Positions 1 through 11,257 of a stretch of 64,000 nt of DNA are shown piece by piece. This stretch comes from Euptelea pleiosperma (Eukaryota; Streptophyta; Magnoliopsida; Ranunculales; Eupteleaceae): assembly GCA_035048495.1 (NCBI GenBank), contig CM068548.1:3100001-3164000 (forward strand). Direction: 5' to 3'. Each line of letters opens with the position of its first letter. Positions within the stretch are counted from its first letter, which is position 1. Under the pieces are notes generated by a model. It saw only the letters and a program-made list of their open reading frames with translations. It searched no databases and had not been told where the DNA came from. Both the position numbers and the translations under genes were made by a program.

Positions 1-753
1 GTCACCACCTGGGCATTTTCAAGAATGAAAGAAGCTGAGATCCAACACGAAGAAGTTGTATCAGACATTCTTCCAGGATTGGATCTGGACAATGAGAAGT
101 GAGCTCGTGGGGTATGAGTCAAACCATGTATAAACTATAAATATAGTACTTCTAGAACTGGAAAAAGGATCCAAACCTTGAGCTCCTAATCTAGAATCAA
201 TTCTTTTTCTCCTTCGTAAGAAGAAAACATTCACTGACTTGAGCATCGGAGTGTTTTTAACAGGTACACCACCACTCTGGAGAGAGATTATTCTATCATA
301 CGCAGCAATGAGGAATCCAGATCCTGAAGCTTCAGATCTTTCCACTCTAACTGATCTACCTCGAGATACGAGTCCAATTAACCTCAAAAATTGTGTGGGA
401 TAAGATCTAATATTTTTTTCCCACAGGTACTACCTTAATTTGTATAATTTTTCTTACCAAGCCATTTAAATCTAGACAATTTTTCCTACTAAGCCTAAAC
501 TTCATTTCCTATCCAAATAGGGTGAGAATTCATTTCTTCCTGAAAATACACCTTTATATTTCTTACATGATTGAAATATGTGTTCTTAGTTGCAATCAAT
601 CAGACTTATTGGTTATCTCTAGCCATAGTTTAACACTTACTTAATTTAGGATTGATTCTAGTTGTTGGATTCAAGCACGTTTTTTGGGTACCTAATCCAA
701 TGGTGAATGAATGTGAATGAATCAATTTATGAATACATGTATATGTACTGCAG
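1..753. other. Intergenic, no gene recognised
   Basis: No convincing coding region is visible. The stretch at about 585-710 (a tcagacttattggt motif followed by a gttggattc motif) resembles the central part of the fold-back MITE at 7758-8020 and is probably a decayed half-copy. The rest is AT-rich and unassigned. Confidence 0.4.
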
Positions 754-810
754 GTGTGGCAGGGTTTAGGTGACATAGCATCAATAGTGCTGAAAAAAAA
801 AAATAGAACA

Positions 811-1057
811 TATGGCGTCGATTTTTCGAAAAACCGACGCTATATCGTTACTTTTCGCGTCAAATTTTTGGAAAACCGACGCGATAGATTATATATAGCG
901 TCGATTTTTCAAAAAATCAATGCCAAATGTTTCCTTTTCGCGTCGTTTGGAAACCGACACAATACCTTTAGTGTCGCCCGTAATTTGCATCGATTTTTGA
1001 AGAAAAAAACCGACACTAAAGGGTTACGGCGTCAGTTTTAAACCGCCGCGTAGTAGC
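811..1057. repeat. Cluster of short palindromes, transposon subterminal-type
   Basis: At least five consecutive imperfect palindromes of about 25-50 bp lie here. Each is built on the pair gcgtcgattttt / aaaaccgacgc around an A/T-rich loop, and flanking arms vary (tcgcgtc, agtgtcg, ggcgtca). Dense repeated inverted motifs of this kind are known from subterminal regions of plant CACTA and some Mutator-like elements, where transposase binds. No clean CACTA terminus or target duplication is visible, so the parent family is uncertain. The block is about 2.5 kb upstream of the YUCCA start codon. Confidence 0.55.
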
Positions 1058-1704
1058 CTTAATACTTAAGAGAGTGTCATGGAGTGTGCTTTCCTTTCCA
1101 TTAAAACCCTTCCATTTCTCTCCATCCAGATATCCTAGATGACCGCGAATGGAACCATCCTCAGAGTTGAACTTTTAAGCATAACAACTACATGCTTGAT
1201 CATTAATTGGAGGATTTATTTGGGGTCCTCACATTGATAAAAGTATTATTACCCATATTAACTATGAAATTTTTAAATTTAAACATTTTTAACTGTGTTA
1301 ACCCGCATTTCAAAGAGTATACGACGGTCAAATGACGCCCTTGAGACTTTTTCCTCACCGTATCTTTGATGAAAAGTAGAGTCCAAAAGAGGAAAAAATA
1401 CCAAATCTCTTTTGTGCACGGGGAATTTCGAAGAATCTTGGAACAAGGTATATACTGTTCGTATGATTGATAAATATTATAAAAAAACAGAGATAAAGAT
1501 TCTAGAGATTTGTTGTTTTGGGGGAGGGGGGCTTGTACTTACCCTCGTGTGCCTGCTAAAAGGACATTGTCCAGTTGTAGTGGATGACGAGATATGACTT
1601 CGGTCTTGCAGGAAGTGTACTTAGATTCTCTCCACTTCATACTCAAAATTCCAAAATTTATAAAAATATAAAGATGTAGTAGTATGGTGCATACTGCATA
1701 GTTT
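1058..1704. other. Intergenic, nothing recognised
   Basis: AT-rich sequence with no recognisable gene or repeat boundary. Short open frames here match no family I know. Confidence 0.35.
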
Positions 1705-1958
1705 AAAAAAAAGCCGTTATAACCGTTAGGAATAACCTCCCCCGTTACGTTGTGTACTGTTCTAATACTAAGAAATTAACGGCCCTTATTTCGTTATAAC
1801 TGTCATTATTTTCCAAGGTATTTTTCGTTATTTTATCATTTTCCCCTTTTTTGCCTCTGTCGGTTACAATCCATTGCGAAGGCCGGCCATTATAACAGAA
1901 AAATGGCAACGCCACCAGTCTGTTATAGCATTATAACGGTCACTTTTAAACCTTGTTA
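1705..1958. repeat. Dispersed ccgttataacg repeat, copy 1
   Basis: The block is rich in gttataacg and cattataacgg motifs that are partly self-complementary. Its right half (about 1860-1958) is clearly related to 32866-32963: both run through a ggccattataac motif, a run of A, an aacgcc motif and finish with cttttaaaccttg. Two copies 31 kb apart show a dispersed repeat, probably a small non-autonomous DNA element. No target duplication was identified. Confidence 0.5.
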
Positions 1959-2091
1959 TGGTGCACCAAATAATTATAAAAAACCAAACTACTACCTACT
2001 TAATTATCCCATCTTCTATTTCCATCATGGTTGAATCTGTTGAAAAAATGGATGGGTACAAATGGTGTTTCTTGCAACGTGCTAGCATTCT

Positions 2092-2099
2092 CCCTCTAA

Positions 2100-2145
<46 letters not shown>
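2092..2145. repeat. Compound (TC)n(TA)n microsatellite
   Basis: A run of TC dinucleotides passes directly into about 14 TA dinucleotides. It is a simple sequence repeat and likely length-polymorphic. Confidence 0.9.
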
Positions 2146-2146
<1 letters not shown>

Positions 2147-3118
2147 ACTATTTGATGAATCCCTGTAAGATGACCCTAGCCATCGATCTTCTTTGTTCTT
2201 TTTATGATTAAAAGAATATGATGAACGGTGTACAAAGAAACCCTCGGACTACATGGTTAGGAGACTAGGGTGAACTTTTTGACTCAAGAGATTCTCTTTG
2301 ATGGGACAGATGGGATGATGGGTCCAACTCGAAACCACGAGAAATTTTTTTTTTTTGAGTACTGCACCCTGGTCCCTGGGTGACTGCATTCTGGAGCCCA
2401 AAAATTAAAATAGAGTAGGAAAACCCTAAAATATCTTAGGGATTTTCTTGTCTTTTGTGGGGTTGCATCTTGCAACGCACGCCTTGCTTGCTTCCATTCC
2501 TCTTAGTGTTTAGTTTAGACCAGTAATATAACCACTTGTCCAACAGCTATCTCCACCATCCATCATTGGGATGTTGTAGGGTCACCTATCATTAGACAGT
2601 TAAAGCGTCCAACAGCAACAAAATTTCGAAACGTGGACCGAGAGCCATAGGCTACCTATGGAATCTGTTCGTGTTTCTTTTTTTTCTTTCTTTTTGAAGA
2701 ACATGCAGAAAAAAGAGAAAACCGATTGACAAGGTTTCTGGTTTCCAATGTACACGTGGTACAATTATATTGGTGGTAGATGTTTTTTTTGTTTAACGTG
2801 GTTGGACCCAACAATTATCCTTTAGGGTTTTGTAGGAGAGAAACGTAGCTAAGGATCTCTCTCATGGCAATTCGATTGGCGTTCATGGGTGGGTTAAGAT
2901 TTAAGAAGAATTTTTTTTTGCAGTAGTTGAGAAGAGTTACCACTAGAATTCAGATCCCACATTTCCTTGTTTGCCACGTATTCCATGTTTTAATGATTGA
3001 GAAAACAGAAATTATATAAAAAAAAAAACTGAGTACGTGGTGATCAAAGAGGTGAGACCCAACACCATTTGGTCCCCCATATATATTGAATTAATGAATT
3101 AAATTGTGAAGAAAGGAA
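2146..3118. other. Upstream region of the YUCCA gene
   Basis: No gene is visible in this ~970-bp stretch. It contains poly-T tracts and ordinary AT-rich sequence leading into the promoter. An ACGTG core (acacgtgg) near 2752-2760 could be a bZIP/bHLH site, but single short motifs are weak evidence. Confidence 0.35.
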
Positions 3119-3126
3119 TATATAAA
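3119..3126 (+). promoter_or_regulatory. Putative TATA box of the YUCCA gene
   Basis: TATATAAA lies 434 bp upstream of the chosen start codon and is followed by a CT-rich leader (cttctcttcttcc), a common plant core-promoter arrangement. It implies transcription starting near 3150 and a leader of about 400 nt. This is inference from motif and position only. Confidence 0.55.
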
Positions 3127-3357
3127 ATCCCCACTTCTCTTCTTCCTATCCTTCTGTCTGTCTCTCTCTGGTGGTTTTAGTCCCGTAGTTCTCGTTCTCT
3201 GCTTCTTTCTCTCCCTTGGAAACCATTTATCTCAAGTGGATAAGACTCTCTTAGTCTTCCTAGTTCCCACCATTTAAGGAATTGCTCAGCATATTCTTCT
3301 TTAGATGAGAGAAATTTAGCATCAAATCTCGGCCTGATCGATCTCTCAGTTTAGACT

Positions 3358-3400
<43 letters not shown>

Positions 3401-3416
3401 AGAGAGAAAGAGAGAT
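3358..3416. repeat. (GA)n microsatellite in the 5' leader
   Basis: Nearly uninterrupted GA dinucleotides lie within the inferred 5' untranslated region of the YUCCA gene, just before an upstream ATG. GA tracts in plant leaders can bind BPC/GAGA-type factors, which is known for the motif class but not shown here. Confidence 0.85.
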
Positions 3417-3417
3417 T

Positions 3418-3513
3418 ATGAGTTCTAATCTGAGTTTACAAGAGCTATTTGGTATTTCGTTTCTTTCTGTTTTCTTCTGTTTTGCTATTTTGAATGAGAG
3501 GTCTCTGAACTGA
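3418..3513 (+). CDS. Upstream ORF (31 codons) in the YUCCA leader
   Basis: An ATG immediately after the GA tract opens a 31-codon frame ending in TGA, 46 bp before the main start. The predicted peptide begins MSSNLSLQEL and is hydrophobic in its second half (FLSVFFCFAIL). A smaller 4-codon uORF starts near 3304. If transcription begins near the TATA at 3119, ribosomes would meet these ATGs first, so they could lower translation of the monooxygenase. I do not recognise the peptide as a conserved-uORF family, and translation is unproven. Confidence 0.35.
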   Translation: MSSNLSLQELFGISFLSVFFCFAILNERSLN

Positions 3514-3559
3514 ATAGATACAAATTAGTTTTGGTAACTTTTCTTGGATTATACTGCTC

Positions 3560-5772
3560 ATGGACTGCGAGAGAGAAATGGAAGGCAAAAGAGTTCATGA
3601 TCAGTTCGACAAGAATACGATAAAAAATGCAAGATGTGTTTGGGTGCCAGGTCCAGTCATCGTCGGTGCTGGCCCATCGGGTCTTGCTGCAGCGGCCTGT
3701 CTAAAAAATAGAGGCGTTCCGAGTTTGATCCTAGAGAAGGCTAATTGTATAGCTTCTTTATGGCAGCTCAAGACTTACGACCGTCTCCGCCTTCATCTTC
3801 CCAAGCAATTCTGTGAGCTACCCTTCATACCATTTCCCGTCAGTTTCCCAACTTACCCAAGCAAACAGCAATTTGTCTCATATTTAGAGGATTACGCGAA
3901 AGGATTCGATCTACAGCCAAAGTTCAACGAAACGGTGAAGTGTGCGGAGTACGATAAAAGTCTTGGAATTTGGCGGGTGAGGACTGCTGGACTGGAGGAG
4001 GAGATTGAGTACATGTGTCGGTGGTTAGTCGTGGCAACTGGAGAGAATGCAGAGGCTGTCGTGCCAGAGATTGAAGGAATGAGAGAGTTTCAAGGACCAA
4101 TTGTTCACACGAGTTCGTATAAAAGGGGCGACATATATGCTGGGAAGAGAGTGTTGGTGATTGGATCTGGGAATTCAGGAATGGAGCTCTGTTTGGATCT
4201 CTGCAATTATAATGCTCGACCATACCTTGTCGTCAGAGATACAGTAAGCATACTTAACCATGGCTCTTCATTTTACCGTATCTTTCATAAATGAAAAGTA
4301 GGACATAGTTAAGGAATTTTCTTTCCCATCCTTTCTGTCTCACAAACCAAACAAGAAGGAAACTTAATATTCCAAACACAGTAGGCAATTATCCAGTCGG
4401 AACTTCCAACTTTCTCGAAACACCAAATAGATATAGATACGAATTTGGTTTTTTCATTTCTCTTTATTGTTCTTTAAAACTCCAAAGATAATAGGAAAAC
4501 CTGTAAGTCTTCATTTCAAATTTGTAGCTAGAAACGTAAGAAATATGTGAGCAAAACCCAGTTAAGATTTTGACTGTTTATTCCTTAAATCAAAATTCGT
4601 TCCGAACCCATTTAAAATTTGTACTCTCTTTCTCTCGTGCAAGTTTCTTATCTGAAGTCTGAATCCTGAAATCATCGTTTAATTCCTACAGCTTATTGAC
4701 TTTTTTTTCGAGAGAAAACGGAATTGTGTGATTATTATTAAGTTTTTAGATCTTTGTTCTTTTACTTTCTTGGGATTCGCCCGCATGCGCAATATGAGTT
4801 ATGATCTATTTAAAAATGCTATATTTTTTCTATAATTTCTCTCGTCAAAGAAGAACCACACACACAGACAAAAGTATGAAAAATGTATGAAGTCCCGAGC
4901 AAACCCCTACATATGGGAGGGGGGCTCACCCACCATCCCATCTTTAGTCTCTTTTTAAAGCGTTTTTGGATCCTTTTTCGGTTGCAGGTGCACGTCTTGC
5001 CACGAGAGATGCTGGGGGGATCAACTTTCGGTCTCTCCATGCGGCTACTCAAGTGGTTCCCCGTACGCATTGTTGATCGATTTTTACTCTTGGTATCGTC
5101 GCTCATGCTCGGCGACACAGCTCGATTCGGCCTCAATCGGCCTAAACTTGGTCCGCTTGAGCTGAAGAGCATGTCTGGCAAGACACCTGTATTGGACGTC
5201 GGAACACTAGCTAAGATCAGAGCTGGGGATGTCAAGGTTCGAATCTGATTTTGAATTATCAAACTTTTTTTATCATTTTCATTAATGAGAACGAAGATAT
5301 ATACCGATGAATATTCATAACGGTGCAGGTGTGCCCGAGCGTAAAGCGCCTAACAAAACACAAAGCGGAATTCGTAGATGGGAGAGCAGAGGAGTTTGAT
5401 GCCATCATCTTAGCGACTGGTTACAAAAGCAATGTACCTTCTTGGTTAAAGGTGTGTTTCTCTTTCTTTCCTTAGATCTTCACTTGATAAAGAAAATTTT
5501 CATTCCTAATTAAAGGATTTAAAAAGAGAATGGGTTTTGAAATATGTCTACAGGAGAGAGATTTCTTCTCAGAGAAAGATGGGCTGCCTCGGAGGTCACT
5601 CCCGAATGGTTGGAAAGGTGATTGTGGGCTATACGCGGTGGGGCTCACTAGACGTGGGTTGTTCGGTGCATCGATGGATGCCAGGAGTATAGCAGAAGAC
5701 GTCGAACGTTGCTGGAAGTCTGAGGCCAAGCATCTCACCGCCTTCACTCGTCCCCTACCGTCATCAACATAA
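3560..5772 (+). CDS. YUC: YUCCA flavin-dependent monooxygenase (indole-3-pyruvate monooxygenase)
   Basis: Four exons can be read: 3560-4243, 4988-5236, 5329-5451 and 5554-5772, all with GT..AG introns (744, 92 and 102 bp) falling between codons. They give 424 residues, the usual YUCCA length. YUCCA enzymes convert indole-3-pyruvate to indole-3-acetic acid using NADPH, FAD and O2, the last step of the main auxin route. Visible motifs are the FAD site GAGPSG (36-41), the ATG motif (159-161), the NADPH site GSGNSG (202-207) and the ATGY motif (340-343). The C-terminal block with [16 protein letters not shown] is typical of the family. The frame is open throughout and no key residue is missing. 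The Met at residue 7 could also serve as start; I chose the first in-frame ATG. Four exons and the sequence around VRDTVHVLP suggest the YUC1/4 or YUC2/6 side of the family, but the clade is not certain. Confidence 0.95.
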
Positions 5773-6066
5773 ATTTGAGGACCTCTTAGAGATTGAAGAT
5801 CTTAAAGGAGGATATTTGGGGTGCTATTGTAACTGCAAAACAATGGCGTTACCAAAGAATGTGCTCCTCCATTTTGAAGTAAAGAGTTTGATCTGTGATT
5901 CGCGCCATATTGTTTCAATGACCTGTGCCTTGTAAGGAGGAACTGAGTGTGAAAGAAGGTTGTGGACGGGACCTCAACTATCTGTACATCTTGTATATTC
6001 CAATTTTTCTCTAATTAGGGATGACTTCTGAGAGAGAGAGAGAGAGAGGGAGAGAGAGAGAGAGAG

Positions 6067-6111
<45 letters not shown>

Positions 6112-6540
6112 TTCGAAGGTGTTGGTATTGGTGATGATTGTGTTTAACCTATATATCCATGGTGAGTTCATGAGCAGAGCATAGAAATCTAATGGTTTCC
6201 ATATTAAAATCCTTTGTATTATCCATTCTCGATTGAGATCTAACCTAAGAGACTAATTATCCTTCTTATGGTCACTTGTGGATTCAGTACATGTATAAAT
6301 CTCTTGTGGATTCAGGTATATATAACGTAGTGGTCGACTTCCAAGTTTCAGTTCGAGATTAGACTGTTAAGATCATTTGATAATTGGACTGTGGCCCATT
6401 TAAGGGTTGGACGACAGACTAAACAATCTTGATTAATGCACTGGTGGGAAATGTTTGATAAGCAATAAGTACCATGAACTTTTTGAGTTCGAAAGGAGAA
6501 AAAGTGAAGGAAAAAAACAAAAGTAAAAGTCCCGGTGGGA
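5773..6540. other. YUCCA 3' flank with (GA)n microsatellite
   Basis: The first ~250 bp probably hold the 3' untranslated region, although no canonical AATAAA signal is obvious. A long GA tract runs from about 6029 to 6110 with a few interruptions. Nothing else is recognised. Confidence 0.5.
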
Positions 6541-6974
6541 GCCATTTACAGGTCCATGGTCCATGGAGAGGAGGAAAGTAGCACTGAAGCTGCTAATGCA
6601 AATTCACTGGCTTCACATTGTCAACCCTTCTTCATCATCTTTATTGTCATCAGTTTTTTTTTGTTATCCTCATCTCAACTGCGAAGTCTGTCTATCCACA
6701 AATACAGGAAAAAATTTCGAGCGGGGTTTTGTAATGGCATCACATCCGATCAGCCCTCCAAATCTTTAGAATCTTCACCAGCTGTGCATAGCCAAACCGA
6801 GTCTACCGCACCCCAATCTTCACCAAATCTTCTCCTCTGATTGAGGATTCTGTTTTTTTTTTTTGTAATCTTGGAATCCCAGCCATTAAAGGAATGTAAA
6901 CTCTATATACAATCATAGTAATTAACTGTAAAGAATACCGGTGAACATTCCATTATCAAACCGTCTCTTTGAAT
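6541..6974. other. Intergenic, no gene recognised
   Basis: Overlapping short open frames (about 70-100 codons) lie here, but their products have no family resemblance and low-complexity composition. I see no splice structure that would extend them. Confidence 0.3.
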
Positions 6975-7140
6975 TTTACATAGTATCAAAGCAGGAGGTT
7001 CCAATAGGTCGCAGGTTCGAGTCTCAGCAAAGTGCTGAGGGGGCCAGCACTCCGCCTTTGTTAGACCCGTGGATCGTTTGCTTTACGTTGTTACGCCTCC
7101 CTCTAAACAGCTTAAGCTTTTAGAGTAAAGTGGCGCTCAA
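6975..7140 (+). repeat. Possible retroelement remnant with primer-site-like motif
   Basis: The sequence tagtatcaaagc (6981-6992) resembles the initiator-tRNA-Met primer site tggtatcagagc of Ty1/copia and TRIM elements. It is followed at 7014-7025 by ggttcgagtctc, which also matches a tRNA B-box consensus. Either a copia/TRIM leader or a SINE fragment would explain this. No flanking LTR pair was found. Confidence 0.3.
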
Positions 7141-7757
7141 CATGTCATCAAGCCTATTTTTTGGATATTAGATCCGGACGGTTAGAAATCATATATAAAT
7201 CAAGCTGAAAATTGGTGTATATCCATGAAGGAGTGGACTAAACATCCATGCGGTTTGTCAGCCTAAAAACATGCATTAGGTAGGGCCACGGATCAACTGG
7301 AGCAAAACCCGGTTGAAGCAAAAAAAATTGGAAAACACGGGCCACCAGTACTTGCTCAAGAATGATATGATCCCATGCTTTAATAAGAGAAAATCCTGTC
7401 TGTCGTTTGCAGGAAAATGTTTGTCGGCACATATTTGATAATCAAATGTTTGCAACAATGACAAACATTTGTTCGGAAAATATTCCAATGTTTGGGGAGG
7501 GGAGAGCTGTGGGGGGGAGACAATGGGATGAAAGAATATAATCATTTTCCTTTTGTTTTTAGCTGTTTGCAGCCACTTTTTGGTCCCAAGCATTAGACCA
7601 CTTTTAGGCAAAAATGATTGGATATAATGCAAATACTTGTTGGATGTTACGCCACCAAACACACACACATGACTTTAACCGTTTGCGCACAAACATTTGT
7701 AGTGCTACCAAGCAAGGCCCGAGGGACCATTTTTCCTGTGGGGGCATGGGACACATA
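7141..7757. other. Intergenic, MITE-like fragments only
   Basis: No gene is recognised. The segment near 7205-7260 (gtgtatatccatgaaggagtggactaaac-like wording) resembles one arm of the fold-back family seen at 7758-8020 and 12440-12650. Confidence 0.3.
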
Positions 7758-8020
7758 AGATGCCCATGTGGCACAGTCTTTCGGTCCCATTGACCCAGGA
7801 ATGATTGTCCAACTCCTTGATGAACCTACACACCAATAATCAAACTTATTGGTGATCTGTTGATTTTTAAAGGTTGGATTCGAGCATTTTTGTAGGTAAT
7901 AGATAAAATGGCTTGAGATTACCAATCAGACTAATTTTTGGTGTGTAGGTCCATCAAGGGGTGGGCCAATCATTCATGGGTGGGTGGACCAAAAGACTGC
8001 CACATATATGGTGCATTCCG
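7758..8020. mobile_element. Fold-back MITE with ~100-bp arms
   Basis: The left arm (about 7758-7855) and right arm (about 7905-8020) are imperfect reverse complements over roughly 100 bp. Matching pieces include gtggcacagtctttcggtcc with ggaccaaaagactgccac, and ctacacaccaataatc with the reverse of a ttttggtgtgtag motif. The loop is only ~50 bp. Long arms, short loop and several relatives in this window indicate a miniature inverted-repeat element. No transposase is encoded, and the exact ends and target duplication were not fixed. Confidence 0.7.
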
Positions 8021-8874
8021 TAAGCCCCACAACCCAGAGGAAAATATTGGCCCATCAAGCTAAATTTTCTCCTTTCATCACCACCACACTTGCTGGGGCC
8101 GGGTATGCTAAATATTGAAGAAAGAATAGGTACATTTATATACCAGATCGTCGTACCTGGCTAATATGTACTAGTGGTGGAGATTTGCGGTACGTATTTT
8201 TAGAGGATATTTGAGTTAAGGGTCGGAACCCGTGGACACAAATTTTGGGACTAAAATTTTGACCCAGAATCTCGTCAGTGGATGCCGAGAATCCAACAGT
8301 GGTTAACAGTGTTGAGCTGGCATTCACTTTTGCCAAAGCAAAACCATCGTTGGAATCTTGAAATCCCCGCCCGAGATTTTGGGTGAAAATTTAAGTTCAA
8401 AATTTTGAGTCCTCGGAACCAGTCCCTTGAGTTAATGCATGGTGGGGTGAACGGACGATTTTAGTTCATGAAATGAAATCTTACTTGTTTCCGGTAGTTT
8501 ACCAGTTTGATTCTAAGAATGGATACATAAAATAGAGACGGAAATACTAATTCATAACTTCTTTACGACAGAAAATGACATTGTAGACCTAACGGACTAG
8601 GTATAGAAACAAGGATCAATATAATTTAATTACTATTATAGTTAAAAGTTTACCAGTCGTGGTACCACATTGATAACCGGACAAAAATATGTGTTGTTGA
8701 GACCATTAACCGTTCCATTCAAGATATCCATGTCTCCGCCCGCGAGGCAACAAACTATTTTATACTTTGCAGTTGCTGCCTCCTGGACTGTGGATCTCTT
8801 GAATCCAATGGTCAATAGCCTGAAAGGCATACTTTTAGCATTTTCCAAAGTTTATTATCAGTTGTTACATTAAA
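8021..8874. other. Intergenic, nothing recognised
   Basis: About 850 bp without a supportable gene. Opposing short open frames at 8642-8873 are mutual shadows with no family resemblance. Confidence 0.35.
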
Positions 8875-9575
8875 CTCAGCGGACACATATTTTCACACAT
8901 GCAAAACAATGGTGGAGGGGCAATATATAAATTAGAAGTTTTGGAATGGAATGATTTTTGGTGAGGATGATCTCTATGGAGAGGAGATCAGCCTCACAAA
9001 AATTCACATAATTCTGATATTCATATCATGGTTTACAAGTTGAAGAATTATGGACGGTCTATTTTTTACTGTTAACTTGAAACCCACGTATGATGGTGTT
9101 AGAAATTTCAGAATGAGCTGATTTTTTGTATGGGTGGTCTATATGGTGAGGAGATCACCCTCACAAAAATCCAGATAATTCTGATATTTATATCTTGGTT
9201 TACAAGTTGAAGAATTATGGACCTTCTATATTTTACTGTTAACTTGAAACCCACATATGATGGTGTTAGAAATTTCAGAATGAGCTGATTTTTTGTATGG
9301 ATGGTCTATATGGTGAGGAGATCACCCTCACAAAAATTCGCATTATATACTGATATTCATATCTTGGTTTACAAGTTGAAGAATTATGGACCTTCTATAT
9401 TTTACTGTTAACTTGAAACCCACATATGGTGGTGGTGTTAGAAATTTCAGAATGGGCTGATTTTTTGTAGGGGTGATCTATATGGTGAGGAGATCATCCT
9501 CACCAAAAATCAGCCATTGATTTATCTTCCATGTGGGTACACCAAAATTGTGTGTGAAAATATGTGTTCGCTGAG
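8875..9575. mobile_element. Composite fold-back element with nested inverted repeats
   Basis: The outer arms are 8875-8898 (ctcagcggacacat start) and 9552-9575 (ending gttcgctgag), reverse complements over 24 bp with one mismatch. A second inverted pair lies inside: 8953-8973 starts gatttttggtgagg and 9491-9511 ends cctcaccaaaaatc. Between these inner arms is a tandem array. Both inverted repeats can be read directly. I interpret this as a MITE, or a MITE inside a MITE, whose core expanded by tandem duplication. No coding capacity is present. Confidence 0.65.
8953..9511. repeat. 168-bp tandem repeat, about 3.3 units
   Basis: The marker gttaacttgaaaccc recurs at 9071, 9238 and 9407, spacings of 167 and 169 bp. 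Each unit also carries a gaggagatca motif, ttacaagttgaagaattatgg and gttagaaatttcag. Units two and three are more alike than unit one. The array is bounded by an inverted repeat (see the composite fold-back element). Confidence 0.85.
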
Positions 9576-9964
9576 CCTGACCCTTAAACATGAAGCTGAA
9601 ACTTGGAGGAAAATATAGCATGCATTTACAGCTACATGTCTATGTGTATGGGTACCAATGTATATACAATTGGTAGAAAATGTATGGTGGGTGTGTATAT
9701 GAATATGGGTCAGACCATAATGGAACAAGGGAGGGGTTGGTTAGGGTTTTAAGACTTGTAGGTGATGGGGTTTATTCCGACCGAATGGGGTTGATGAGCA
9801 CATCTCATATCGAATCCTTGGCTTCAGAATAATGACACTGGACTCCTAGATAGATAGAGAGAGGATGATTTTCTTAGACTATCAACATCAAAGAATACTA
9901 TTTAGGGCAAGCAGCCAGGGCTACAAATAATTGCATGGCCCATCACATTCCATAAGGCCATCCC
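9576..9964. other. Intergenic, nothing recognised
   Basis: No gene or repeat boundary is visible in this ~390-bp stretch. Confidence 0.35.
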
Positions 9965-10190
9965 TACTAGAGTAAAATTTTGATGACATTGGGCTGTCAC
10001 CAAATCCACGACTACCAATGAGTTCTCGGCACCTACCCCACGTGCCCAAGTGAGTATTTTTTTGAAGTTTTTTTTTTTAAATTTTTATTACAAAAGCAAA
10101 AAAAAAAACACATGGGTAGGTGGCAAAAAAACACTCATTGGTAGTCAGCGGCATCGTTTACAGCCCGGCCACTGTCATCAAAGTTTAACT
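9965..10190. mobile_element. Second fold-back MITE family
   Basis: Left arm about 9968-10046 and right arm about 10108-10190 are imperfect reverse complements over ~75 bp. They share tttgatgaca, gactaccaatgag and gcacctacccc/gggtaggtgg pieces. A poly-T and poly-A rich loop of ~60 bp separates them. The motif set differs from the element at 7758-8020, so this is a separate family. Confidence 0.65.
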
Positions 10191-11257
10191 CTCCCTCTAT
10201 TGTGTCACTGTAGCTTTTACTACTATCAACTGCCGACTCTTTTAAATTCTTCTTTTGTTTGGCAATTATATATAACGTTAAAAAAAATAATTTAAAAGCA
10301 TGACTGCTCAACCAACTCTTTGGCAATTATTATCTACCTTCATTAGTGGTGTTCTCTATGTAATTATCCTTCAGCCCCGTGTCTCATTTTCATTGTACAA
10401 ATAGGAAAACTTGGGCTCCGGCCGTGCAAGTCAATTCCTTTTGCACGTTTCTGGCATAAGGTAGACCTTATGGGATCACCACTCGTATATGAATATCAAC
10501 CACAAGCTGGGTTTACCGTGATGTACAAATGGTCCACACACTCGTGATAGCCCCCCAGGGTCATTATACAAAGCGACCTGGCTGGTTGCTATCGTATACA
10601 CGGTGAACATGTTCGTCGATCTGGACCATCGAAAGAAATGGGTTCAGTGCTTTTATTGCATGTGGTCCAAAAATTGATAATCCTAACCATTTGATAAATA
10701 TACTTAGTTTGGACAATTTTTTCACGTCTCTAGTGATCGTTAGAAGTCGGTATCGGATCAAACATTCCGAATTGATGATAGTGTGCTGACCTTAATTGGA
10801 ATAATGAGATACGGGATGGAGGCTATCATGGGGAACGACTGCAAATTATAATTTTCAAACAGAAAATATGAATTGAAAGACCCCTGCCATGCTTGCAAGG
10901 CATTAACATGCAAAAGAATGGAAAACCCGGTTGGCAATTTGGCAGTCTCCCGCTTTCCTTAGGTATAGGTAACACACAACTTTATTGGCGTTGAATACTT
11001 TTTATGTCCAACATCGTTCGTTGACACTCGACAGTAGAATTATCCTTTCATCTATTTCAGTTTGCGCGCCGAGAAAAGCAATTAAAAACAAAAAGGAAAA
11101 AGAGTTAAGCTATTTGCGTTTACGTTTAATACAGTGGTCATCACTTTCTGCAAAAGGAAAATGATGGTATCATCATCCTCATTAATTTGTGCAGTATGAA
11201 CCAGAGGACCATTAAGGACCTGGACTTATGGAGGATGATAGGGACTCTTTCCAGACC
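10191..11257. other. Intergenic, nothing recognised
   Basis: About 1 kb with no supportable gene. An open frame on the minus strand at 10564-10761 has no family resemblance. Confidence 0.35.

Noticed and set aside
3130..3175. TGTCTC auxin-response-like motif near the YUCCA start site
   Set aside because: It lies in a CT-rich microsatellite-like stretch where TGTCTC is expected by chance.
3924..4223. Minus-strand 99-codon frame across YUCCA exon 1
   Set aside because: Shadow of the real + strand exon.
6535..6840. 101-codon frame downstream of YUCCA
   Set aside because: It has one hydrophobic stretch but no family resemblance, no promoter context and a competing overlapping frame of similar length.
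7014..7025. tRNA B-box-like ggttcgagtctc
   Set aside because: No tRNA cloverleaf can be drawn around it and no A-box is at the expected distance. Kept only as a retroelement/SINE hint.
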